Shown: positions 8,936 through 16,377 of the stretch, piece after piece
Position numbering within the stretch: the first letter of the stretch is position 1
Layout: every line of letters begins with the position of its first letter
NCBI GenBank assembly: GCA_903900265.1
Contig: CAIUMM010000052.1
Coordinates: 1 to 64,000 of the forward strand
Reading direction: 5' to 3'
DNA length: 64,000 bases
DNA from: an uncultured Pseudomonadota bacterium
GTDB taxonomy: Bacteria; Myxococcota_A; UBA796; SXON01
Notes under the pieces: model-generated
The model's input: the letters and a program-made list of their open reading frames with translations, nothing else
Database searches by the model: none
What the model was told of the DNA's origin: nothing
Translations under genes and position numbers: made by a program

Positions 8936-10564
8936 CTACCCGTTGCTCATCGCGACCTTCAACGCCCCGTTCGTCGCGTCGTAGTAGCTGACGTACACCG
9001 TGTCATCCGGGGCGATGGCGATCGAAGGCGCAACGCCCACGTCGCCGGTCTCGTCGACCGTCCAAACCGACCAGGCGCCGCTGATCTTGGCGGCGACCTT
9101 GAGGTTGCCGTTGCTCGCGTCGTAATAGGCGATCCACGGCTGGTTTGCGCTGTCGAAAGCGAGCTGCGCGTAGCTGCCGACCGCGCCGGAGCTGTCGACC
9201 GTCGCCGGGGACCACGTCTGGCTGGAGGCGTTCCGGCACGCATAGATCAGATCGGCCTTGACCGAGTCCTGGTACGCGACGCACGCGGTGTCGTCGCTCT
9301 GCAACGCGAGCGAGGTGTACCAACCATCGTCGGCGATGGTCTCATTGACGGTGCTCTCGTTGAAGTCCGAGTATTGGGCCTCGGATCCAAGCAAGTTGTC
9401 GTCAAACCACGCCACATGATCGTAGTCGTCGCTGTCGATCGCGAGGGTGGTGAAGTAGCCGGTGCCATAGGTCCAATACCAGAGCACGTCGATGTCGGTG
9501 TAGATCGCGACGCCAAAGCTGGTGTAGTCTGCGAGCACCGGCACCAAGTAGTCGGAGTCCATGTACGCGAAGGACGGCAAGTTGCTGCTGTCCACGTCGA
9601 TGCTGACATACTGCCCGGTGCGGGTCGAGCCGCTCTCCGAGTAGCCGTCCACCAAATAGCCGGTGTCCCAGGTGCCGCGGCCGTCCATGTACCCGAACCA
9701 CAGGTCGGTGTAGCCGCCGCTCGACCACGTGTAGGCGATCTGCAGCTCGTCGGCGCTGTCGACCACGAGGTCGAGCGACTCGCCGACGTCGCTGTCCGAC
9801 ACGATCTCGCTGGACGCCGAGAAGCTGCCGCCGTCAAAGGTGGTGTAGTGGAGCGTGCCGAAGTCGTCGTTGCGGTAGACCACGTGCGCGAGGCCCGCGG
9901 AGTCCACGCCGATCGCCGAGGGGTTGCCGACGTCGTCCGCATCCGAGAGCGTGCCGACCTCGAAGCGCTCGTCGACGTCGCCGTCGCAGTCGTTGTCCAC
10001 GCCGTCTTTGACGCTCTCGCCAGCGTCGGGGTTGGTGCTCGAGGTCGTGTCGTCGCAGTCGTCCCCGCCCAGCGCGGTGGAGCCGTGGCCGTCGCCGTCC
10101 AGGTCGTCATCCGCGGTGTTCGCGTCGCAGTCGTCGTCGATGCCGTTGTACGGCACCTCAGCGACGCCGGGGCTCACCGAGGACTTGGCGTCGTCGCAGT
10201 CGTCCCCGCCCAGCGCGGTAGAGCCGTAGCCGTCGCCGTCCAGATCGTCGTCGGCGGTCGCGGGGTCACAGTCGTCGTCCACGCCGTTGTAGGGCGTCTC
10301 GGTAGCCGAGGGCGACACGCGCCCGTCGGTGTCGTCGCAGTCGCCGTCGTTCTCGGTCACGCCGTCGCCGTCGCCGTCGTCGTCCACATCGGCCGGATCC
10401 GGGCCCGAATCGGTGTCGGTGTCGGTGTCGGTGTCCGAATCGGTATCCGTGTCGGTGTCCGCATCGGTGTCGGTGTCCGCGTCAGCGGCGTTGGGGTTCT
10501 TGCCGTTTCCCCAGAAACTACCCGAGCAACCGACGAGCAACAAGGCGAGCAGAGAGGACCGCAT
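8936..10564 (-). CDS. Lipoprotein with Asp/Thr linker, MopE-type calcium repeats and a propeller-like domain
   Basis: The 542-residue protein has a lipoprotein signal (LLALLLVGC, Cys13) and should be anchored in the envelope. After the Cys comes a linker of alternating Asp and Thr/Ser/Ala (about 26-52). Three copies of the MopE-type putative metal-binding motif follow (about 65-102, 110-147 and 155-190), each with DxDGDG..., CDD and NGVDDDCD-like segments. The C-terminal 340 residues contain repeated blocks such as PSIAIAPDDTVYVSYYDATNGALKVA and QLAFDSANQPWIAYYDASNGNLKVA, suggesting a beta-propeller. The protein is probably surface-exposed and calcium-stabilised; its ligand is unknown. A large plus-strand frame over the same DNA is a shadow of the repeat codons. 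Confidence 0.85.
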   Translation of the reverse strand: MRSSLLALLLVGCSGSFWGNGKNPNAADADTDTDADTDTDTDSDTDTDTDTDSGPDPADVDDDGDGDGVTENDGDCDDTDGRVSPSATETPYNGVDDDCDPATADDDLDGDGYGSTALGGDDCDDAKSSVSPGVAEVPYNGIDDDCDANTADDDLDGDGHGSTALGGDDCDDTTSSTNPDAGESVKDGVDNDCDGDVDERFEVGTLSDADDVGNPSAIGVDSAGLAHVVYRNDDFGTLHYTTFDGGSFSASSEIVSDSDVGESLDLVVDSADELQIAYTWSSGGYTDLWFGYMDGRGTWDTGYLVDGYSESGSTRTGQYVSIDVDSSNLPSFAYMDSDYLVPVLADYTSFGVAIYTDIDVLWYWTYGTGYFTTLAIDSDDYDHVAWFDDNLLGSEAQYSDFNESTVNETIADDGWYTSLALQSDDTACVAYQDSVKADLIYACRNASSQTWSPATVDSSGAVGSYAQLAFDSANQPWIAYYDASNGNLKVAAKISGAWSVWTVDETGDVGVAPSIAIAPDDTVYVSYYDATNGALKVAMSNG

Positions 10565-10724
10565 GAGGACTCCGAAGAGCGCGCGCCCTACCTCCTTGAG
10601 GATTCACGCGCCACATTTTGTCAGCGAAGTGTGAGCCCACGCGCCTACCCGCCACGGCACGTCCCCCGACGACACGCTAAACGGGGGCGATGCCGTTGAC
10701 ACCCGCTTTCGTAGCCGCAGCCCG

Positions 10725-11831
10725 ATGAGCCTCGGAAGCGGCCTTTGGTTGGCGATCCTCGCGGGATGTGGAGCCGGGTCTCAGGCTCCTACCGAGCCGA
10801 TGCCGGTGATCTGCGACGGTACGCCGCCCCCCGAGGCCGAGTCGCTGTGCGCGGTCCAGGCCGCCGCCGCGCTCACCCGCGCCGACAAGCTCGAAGACGC
10901 CCAAGCCACCTGTGACGCGCTCCCCAGCGCCACCTGGCGCGGGGAGTGCCACTTCCAGATCAGCGAGGCGCTCGCCGACACCGGGCACCTCGACCAAGCG
11001 CTGGCATCCTGCGCCGACACCGGCCAATACGCCCGAATGTGCGAGGGGCACGCGCTGTGGATGATGTCCGAGACGCTCGTGGACGCCACGCCATCAAGCG
11101 CCGACGCCGACGCTCAAATCGAAGCGCTGGTCGCCAAGCTCCCCCCTCCGCCCGAGGCGGCGAGCGGGTCCGCGTGGGATGTGTCCGACATCGCCCGCTC
11201 CGCCGCGTGGCACGGCATCTATGCGGGCTCGGGCTCTGCGGATCCGACAGCGGCACGCGGGGCCAGCGCGGAGCGCCGCAAGTACGCCATCAGCGCATTC
11301 GCGTGGGAGGCGACGCGCCTGTTGGACGCGGGCGGCCTCGATGCTCCTGAGGCGCGCGCGCTGCTCGCGCCACAGGTGATCGCGATCTGGGAAGGGACCA
11401 CGCCGGCCCCGCACGGCTCGATCCAAGCGCAGCCGTGCTGGGACGCCCCGATGATGCCCCGGCCGGACATGGACGCCGAGATCTGGCTGCCGTCGATTCG
11501 GACCTACCCGGGCAATACGAGATTCTACGATGAAGATCTGCACACCGATCTGACCATCGCCGCGATCGAAGGCGCGTGGGCGCACGGCAAACCTGCGGCC
11601 GCAAAAGCCTTGCTCGAGCTGCAGGACAGCCCCTCGGTGGCGCTCCAGAAGACCCTCGCGCGGCAGCTTGCGTTGATGCCCGACCAAGTCGCCGCGGTGG
11701 AGGACGTGTACCCGAAGACCGGCAGCGACGACGCCGTGCTGCGAAAGGTGTTCAAAAAAACGAGGAAAGCCTTGGAGAAAAATCGGGCTGGACGCTCGGT
11801 GGTCTCCAACGCCAAAGGCGAGTGCAAATGA
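10725..11831 (+). CDS. Putative lipoprotein of unknown function, first gene of an envelope operon
   Basis: The 368-residue product has a short signal (LWLAILAGC, Cys15) with a good lipobox. The mature region is Ala-rich and helical and contains several Cys residues (CDG, LCAVQ, TCDAL, ECHF, SCADT, MCEGH) spaced in a way that suggests TPR- or Sel1-like helical hairpins. The C-terminus is very basic (KKTRKALEKNRAGR). I do not recognise a family. Its stop overlaps the ATG of the next gene (ATGA), so it is coupled to the membrane protein, cytochrome and SGNH genes that follow. It diverges from the MopE-type lipoprotein gene, with a shared upstream region of 160 bases. Confidence 0.75.
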   Translation: MSLGSGLWLAILAGCGAGSQAPTEPMPVICDGTPPPEAESLCAVQAAAALTRADKLEDAQATCDALPSATWRGECHFQISEALADTGHLDQALASCADTGQYARMCEGHALWMMSETLVDATPSSADADAQIEALVAKLPPPPEAASGSAWDVSDIARSAAWHGIYAGSGSADPTAARGASAERRKYAISAFAWEATRLLDAGGLDAPEARALLAPQVIAIWEGTTPAPHGSIQAQPCWDAPMMPRPDMDAEIWLPSIRTYPGNTRFYDEDLHTDLTIAAIEGAWAHGKPAAAKALLELQDSPSVALQKTLARQLALMPDQVAAVEDVYPKTGSDDAVLRKVFKKTRKALEKNRAGRSVVSNAKGECK

Positions 11832-12178
11832 AGTACGTCGTCGCGTCGCTGTGCCTCTCGCTGGTCGTTCTGGTCGCGATCGCCGCGGTGCTGCTCTACG
11901 GGACCCCCGGTGAAAATAGCACCGAGAGCGTGGAGCAAGCAGACGGCGGCGATCAAGGGGAAGCCGCGATGCTCAACACCATCGCCCAAGGCAAGACCGC
12001 GTGGGATCGTGACCTTCTACGCCTTGAGTACCTGACCAACGATCCCCAACTCTCCCATCGCTTGTGCCCCCAAATGGAAGGCACCGAGGCCAAAGAGCTG
12101 TGCCTGCGCGTGCAAGGCCGCACGCACCTCTGGCCCGAAGAGTTCCGGAAGGAGCGCCGGCATGGCCGGAAGAAGTAG
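11828..12178 (+). CDS. Small single-pass membrane protein
   Basis: The 116-residue product starts at ATG 11828, which overlaps the previous stop codon. Residues 4-24 (VVASLCLSLVVLVAIAAVLLY) form one membrane segment or uncleaved signal anchor, followed by a polar, acidic region and a basic C-terminal tail (RKERRHGRKK). Two Cys residues (LCPQM and LCLRV) lie in the soluble part. No family is recognised. Overlapping starts on both sides place it in a single transcript with the flanking lipoprotein and cytochrome genes. Confidence 0.7.
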   Translation: MKYVVASLCLSLVVLVAIAAVLLYGTPGENSTESVEQADGGDQGEAAMLNTIAQGKTAWDRDLLRLEYLTNDPQLSHRLCPQMEGTEAKELCLRVQGRTHLWPEEFRKERRHGRKK

Positions 12179-12656
12179 GTTTCTACGACACTACGCGCCC
12201 GGTCTCGCGCTCGCGGTCTGGGTGCCGACGGTGGCGTTGGGGGCGTGGGCGTGGTGGAGCGCACCCCAGCGCGGACGCGAACCCGACGACACGCGCCGCG
12301 CGGTCCGCGTGACCGCCGAAGAGCGGGCGGTGGTGCTCGAGGTCATGCGCGCCAACCTCGTCGCGATCCAAGCCGTGCTGGACGCCCAAGCGAGCGGCGA
12401 TCTGCCCGCCGTGGCCGTGGCCGCACGCGCCGCCGCCGACACGCCCGGCCCCGCCGCGCGCCTTGGATCGTTGAAGCACAAGCTGCCGCCCGAGTGGCGC
12501 GAGGTCGGCAAACAAGTGGACGCCAGCTTTGCGGCGATGAGCGAGCAGGCGCGCCTTGGTAATTCCGCAGGGGTGACGCGGGAGCTCGCCAACAACACCG
12601 CTGCGTGCGTCTCCTGCCACGCGATGTTCCGGCTGACCCTCGAGGACGCGCGATGA
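12162..12656 (+). CDS. Membrane-anchored monoheme c-type cytochrome (cytochrome c'-like)
   Basis: The 164-residue product has one N-terminal membrane anchor (about 12-32, GLALAVWVPTVALGAWAWW) and one heme c attachment motif, CVSCH at 149-153, near the C-terminus. The helical segment before it (LPPEWREVGKQVDASFAAMSE) and the terminal position of the heme motif resemble the four-helix cytochrome c' family. It should sit in the periplasm with heme attached by the cytochrome c maturation system, which is not in this window. Its start overlaps the preceding gene by 17 bases, and its stop overlaps the following gene. The redox partner is unknown. Confidence 0.8.
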   Translation: MAGRSRFLRHYAPGLALAVWVPTVALGAWAWWSAPQRGREPDDTRRAVRVTAEERAVVLEVMRANLVAIQAVLDAQASGDLPAVAVAARAAADTPGPAARLGSLKHKLPPEWREVGKQVDASFAAMSEQARLGNSAGVTRELANNTAACVSCHAMFRLTLEDAR

Positions 12657-14377
12657 GCAGGCCGCCTCGTCCAAGGACCAAAGGCCTCGCCCGCCTCGCC
12701 CGCCAAACCGCCGCCGTCGTCCTTGGCACGCTGACCACGCTCTTGGTGCTCGAGGGTGCGCTGCAAGTTGGATACGCCGGCTTCGTCGCGCTCCAAGCCC
12801 GCCGAAACCTCGACGCCATCGGCTCCGGCGAAGGTGAGATCCGCGTGTTGTGCATCGGCGAGTCGACCACCGCGGTGGCGGGAGACGACGCCAACAAGAT
12901 GCTGGTGCCGCGCACCGCGTACCCGGCGCAGCTGGAGCAGATCCTCAACACCCGCCAGAGCGCGCGAAAGTTCCGCGTGCTGAACCAAGGCATCATGGGC
13001 GGAACCACCAGCGCGACCATCGAGCAGCTCGAGAGCACGCTGCCCAGCTTGAAGCCGCAGATCCTCATCGCGATGATGGGCATCAAAGACACGCCCAGCG
13101 AGTGGGTGCCGGTCGAGACCCCGCTCCCCGCGTGGATGACGTCGTTGCGCAGCGTGCGGCTGCTGTCGTGGCTGATCGAAGACGTCCGCTTGCGCCAGAA
13201 CGCAACGCCCACTCAGATCACGTCGTTCGCGGACTTGCCGCTCGCCGAGCGCACCAAAGAGTCTGGGTATGGCAACTACATCCGCGAGCTGGGGCCCGCC
13301 GCAGATCAGGACGCGCTCGAAAGCGAAAAAACCGCGATTTACCTCTACCATATCGGGCGCATCGCGCAGGCTGAGAGCATCCTCCGCGATCTCATCGACC
13401 GCAAGGGCATGGGCTACCCGCTGCTGTCCGACATCGTGCTCGGCGAGGACCGCTTCGACGAGGCAGTGCGCCTGATGGACGACGCGGTGGCGCGTCAACC
13501 CGACGACGGATTCTACCGCATCCAGCAGGCACATCTCTACCTGCAACACCGGGACTTCAGCCGGGCCCGCGCGCTGCTGGTCGAGACCGCCCGGGACGCA
13601 CAAGCCGCTCCTGCGCTGTTCACCGACGTCCAGTTGGTTCGCCCCTACCTCCAGCTGGAGCAAGCCGAGCTCGCGCTGTTGGAGGAGCGCTACGACGACG
13701 CGCTGACCGCCGCAGCTGCGGTCACCGGCGACATGGACCGGCATTACCGGGAGGTCCTGCCCCGCATGGACGTGATGCTGGACTCGATCCGCGGGCGTGC
13801 GTTCATCGGCAAAAAGGACTGGCCGTCTGCCGAGCGCGAGCTGCTCCATGCGTTGTCCCGAGATCCGCTGCGTCACGTGAACATGTGGCTGCTCAGCAGC
13901 GTGTATCGAGCGACCGGCCAGACCGACAAAGAGGAGCAACTTCGCAGGCAGTTGGTCAACCAGACCGGGCGCGTGGCGGAGTATTTTGAGCTCGCCAAGC
14001 TGTTCCGTTTGACCGGACAAGCCGAGCGTGTGCCCGAGGTGCTCGCCGAGGCGGTGCGCAACACGCCGAGCCTAAAGGAAAACCACGCGCGGCTCTACGC
14101 GCTGGCCGAGCAGAACGGCATCCAGCTGGTGATCATGCAATACCCCGGCTTTGAGCTGGACGCGGTGTACCCCTACGCCCCCAAGAAGGCCGGCGTGCTG
14201 TTCATCGACAACCAGCACGTGTTTGACGCCGATCCCGACGCCTACTTCTTTCAGCCCACCTACCCGCAGTCGTTCACCCACTACACCAAAGCCGGCGCGC
14301 ACGTGCTCGCCGAGCACATCGCCGACACGCTGCTCCAACAACACAGCTTGGATGACGAAAAAACCAACACCCCCTGA
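12653..14377 (+). CDS. SGNH-hydrolase-like protein with internal TPR repeats
   Basis: The 574-residue product starts at ATG 12653, overlapping the cytochrome stop (ATGA). An N-terminal membrane segment (about 15-35) is followed by an SGNH-type first block (VLCIGESTTAVAGDD, nucleophile Ser in GES) and a second block (NQGIMGGTTSATIEQL). The middle third is a series of TPR-like helical pairs. The C-terminal part resumes the hydrolase fold with LVIMQYPGFELDAVYPYAP, a Phe/Asp-rich loop and HYTKAGAHVLAEHIA, which carries the expected catalytic His. This split SGNH domain with an embedded TPR block fits a periplasmic esterase or acyl-modifying enzyme anchored in the inner membrane. The substrate is unknown. 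It converges on the sulfatase-like gene 17 bases away. Confidence 0.75.
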   Translation: MSRPPRPRTKGLARLARQTAAVVLGTLTTLLVLEGALQVGYAGFVALQARRNLDAIGSGEGEIRVLCIGESTTAVAGDDANKMLVPRTAYPAQLEQILNTRQSARKFRVLNQGIMGGTTSATIEQLESTLPSLKPQILIAMMGIKDTPSEWVPVETPLPAWMTSLRSVRLLSWLIEDVRLRQNATPTQITSFADLPLAERTKESGYGNYIRELGPAADQDALESEKTAIYLYHIGRIAQAESILRDLIDRKGMGYPLLSDIVLGEDRFDEAVRLMDDAVARQPDDGFYRIQQAHLYLQHRDFSRARALLVETARDAQAAPALFTDVQLVRPYLQLEQAELALLEERYDDALTAAAAVTGDMDRHYREVLPRMDVMLDSIRGRAFIGKKDWPSAERELLHALSRDPLRHVNMWLLSSVYRATGQTDKEEQLRRQLVNQTGRVAEYFELAKLFRLTGQAERVPEVLAEAVRNTPSLKENHARLYALAEQNGIQLVIMQYPGFELDAVYPYAPKKAGVLFIDNQHVFDADPDAYFFQPTYPQSFTHYTKAGAHVLAEHIADTLLQQHSLDDEKTNTP

Positions 14378-14394
14378 ACCGCCTACGCGCTCGT

Positions 14395-16107
14395 TCAGGG
14401 CGCCGCTTCGGGAGCGCCCGACGCTTCGGGAGCGCCCGACGCTTCGGGAGCGCCCGACGCTTCGGGAGCGCCCGATGGGACAGGCAGCGGCAGCACCGTC
14501 TCGCGCTTGGCTTCCGGTAAGGCCTGCTCCCACGCCAACAAGCGCTGCTTGAGCCCCTCAGCCACATCGGCGCGATCCGCTACGACGTTGTGCTGCTCGG
14601 TGGGGTCCGCGAGGAGGTCGTAGAGCTCCCACTCCGAGCGTCGAACCGGCAGGTTGGACACATACGTCCACCAGCTGACCTCGGCCTCCACCGCGCGCGC
14701 CGTGCGGTGCAGCAGCTTCCAGCGCAGCGTGCGCAGGCCGGTGTCCCCCACCACCCGCGCGTCGAGGAGATCAGCCACCTTGGACACAAACAGCTGCGGC
14801 ATCCCTCCCTTGTGGCGGAAGATGTCCTCCCAAAGCGGAATACGCTGGAAGTAAGAGGTGTTCTCCGGGTCTCCCTTCCCCGTGGACCACACCTCGCGGA
14901 AGCTGTGCCCATCGGTGTTGGGCAGCGCCGGCAAGCCGAGCACATCCAACAGCGTCGGCGTGAGATCGACACCCTGCACCTGCTCTTTTACCCGCACGCC
15001 CGAAGCGCGATGCTTGGGGTTGAGCACGATCAACGTGCTGCGGACCTCGGTGTCGTAGACGTCGTAGTGCCCGAAGTAGCCGTGCTCGCCGAGATCTTCG
15101 CCATGTACGCCGTGAAGCACGATCAGCGTGTTCTGCATGACCTCGGGCGGGATCGCGGCCATCAGCTCGCCGATGAACGCGTCTACCGTCCACAGCCCAA
15201 AGTCGTAGCGCGAATTGATATACGCGGCGTCTGAGGCCTCCAGCGGCACCGAGCGCGTCGGGTCCTCGGGCTCATACAAGCGCCCCTTGTAGATATGCGA
15301 GAGCAGCTCGAAGCCTAAGGAGCTCTCCTTGGCCAACACCCCTTGGTAGTTGGGCGGGTCAAACATCGTCCGCTGCGCAGGGTCCCCCTGAGCGCCGTAG
15401 GGCCAATGCAACGTACCGAGGATCATCCAGAGGAAGAACTTTTCATGGCCGTGCTGCTGCAACCAGGTGATGCCGTCGGTCGGGAGGTTGCGGTTCCCGG
15501 TAAAAACAAAGCGATCAAAGCCACGACCAAAGCTCAAGCCCGGGTTCAAGCCCTGCCGGGTGAACGAGCGACGCCCCGAGTCCGCGTTGGACATGTCGGT
15601 CATCACCTCAAACGACGACCCCAACGCTACCGTGTTGTAGCCGCCCGCCTTCATGGACTCGGGAAAGTACGGGACATCCGCGGACAGCTTGGACGCGAAG
15701 GACACAAAGCCGCTGCTCGACGGGTAGCGCCCGGTGAACAGCGACATTTGGCTTACCGGAGTTTGGTAGGCGTGAACGATGAAGTTGTCGAAGGTGACGC
15801 CGTGCTCGACCATGTCGCAGATGTGGGGCGCCGTCGGCTTTCCGTACCCAAAACACGGCATGTGATCGGGGCGAAAGATGTCCAACGACACCATCAGCAC
15901 GTTGCAACCTGCACAGTCGACGCCATCCCCTGCATCCGAAGCGTAGCGCTGCTCCCAGTCCACCGCGCGGGCTTCAGGGGGCTCGATGACCTCCAGCTCC
16001 ACCGGATGCATCCGACCCCACAGCACCACGCCGATGCCGACGAGCACCAGCACGTTGAGGGCGAGGAGGAGCACGACCTCAGGGCGGCGGAACAGCGACC
16101 TGCGCAT
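14395..16107 (-). CDS. Sulfatase-superfamily membrane protein with Thr at the nucleophile position
   Basis: The 570-residue product has one N-terminal membrane anchor (about 10-30) and an alkaline-phosphatase/sulfatase fold: NVLMVSLDIFRPDHM (metal Asp76), the nucleophile block TPVSQMSLFTGRYPS, and LHGVHGEDLGEHGYFGHYD (distal metal and His ligands). The position occupied by the formylglycine Cys in true sulfatases is Thr116, as in phosphoethanolamine and phosphoglycerol transferases. It may therefore be a phosphotransferase or phosphodiesterase rather than a sulfatase. The C-terminus ends in four SGAPEA repeats. The gene begins 3 bases after fdsD on the same strand, so it may be co-transcribed with the formate dehydrogenase operon. 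Confidence 0.85.
   Translation of the reverse strand: MRRSLFRRPEVVLLLALNVLVLVGIGVVLWGRMHPVELEVIEPPEARAVDWEQRYASDAGDGVDCAGCNVLMVSLDIFRPDHMPCFGYGKPTAPHICDMVEHGVTFDNFIVHAYQTPVSQMSLFTGRYPSSSGFVSFASKLSADVPYFPESMKAGGYNTVALGSSFEVMTDMSNADSGRRSFTRQGLNPGLSFGRGFDRFVFTGNRNLPTDGITWLQQHGHEKFFLWMILGTLHWPYGAQGDPAQRTMFDPPNYQGVLAKESSLGFELLSHIYKGRLYEPEDPTRSVPLEASDAAYINSRYDFGLWTVDAFIGELMAAIPPEVMQNTLIVLHGVHGEDLGEHGYFGHYDVYDTEVRSTLIVLNPKHRASGVRVKEQVQGVDLTPTLLDVLGLPALPNTDGHSFREVWSTGKGDPENTSYFQRIPLWEDIFRHKGGMPQLFVSKVADLLDARVVGDTGLRTLRWKLLHRTARAVEAEVSWWTYVSNLPVRRSEWELYDLLADPTEQHNVVADRADVAEGLKQRLLAWEQALPEAKRETVLPLPVPSGAPEASGAPEASGAPEASGAPEAAP
14405..14476. repeat. Four tandem 18-bp repeats at the 3' end of the sulfatase-like gene
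   Basis: Four head-to-tail 18-bp units (gcttcgggagcgcccgac on the plus strand) occupy 14405-14422, 14423-14440, 14441-14458 and 14459-14476; the last differs at one base. They encode SGAPEA four times in the C-terminal tail. Perfect DNA identity suggests recent slippage expansion. Confidence 0.9.
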
Positions 16108-16110
16108 CGC

Positions 16111-16377
16111 TCACCGCGCCGCGGGGGCGGGGTTGCGGGGCGTAGGGGTGGACAAGCGCTCGCGATGCGTCTGGATCGCCTCGAGGACCAGCGGCGAGAG
16201 CTCGGAGCCGCCGGTCTCGTCCAACCACAGCAGCAGCTGACGGCGCATGCGCGGCTCCCAGAAGCGGCGCAAGTGCCCGGCGATGCCCTCTAAGGCGAGC
16301 GCGTGATCGGGCTCGGAGGCAAAAAACGACCCGATCTGGTTGGCCATACGCGCGAGCTTTGCGCCGGGATCGCTCAC
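16111..16377 (-). CDS. fdsD: Formate dehydrogenase delta subunit FdsD
   Basis: FdsD is a small subunit of the soluble NAD-dependent molybdenum formate dehydrogenase. The 88-residue product contains the conserved core MANQIGSFFASEPDHA, then HLRRFWEPRMRRQLLLWLDE and GGSELSPLVLEAI, typical of the family. Its ATG overlaps the fdsA stop by four bases. The C-terminal tail is Pro-rich. Confidence 0.92.
   Translation of the reverse strand: MSDPGAKLARMANQIGSFFASEPDHALALEGIAGHLRRFWEPRMRRQLLLWLDETGGSELSPLVLEAIQTHRERLSTPTPRNPAPAAR

Noticed and set aside
8861-10699. Plus-strand frame rich in Val/Gly/Arg repeats (VGVGVRIGIRVG)
   Set aside because: It is the reverse complement of the Asp/Thr linker and calcium repeats of the minus-strand lipoprotein, which has a signal peptide and clear motifs.
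14405-14476. Short regular repeats that might suggest a CRISPR array
   Set aside because: The units are contiguous, without spacers, and encode the protein tail of the sulfatase-like gene.
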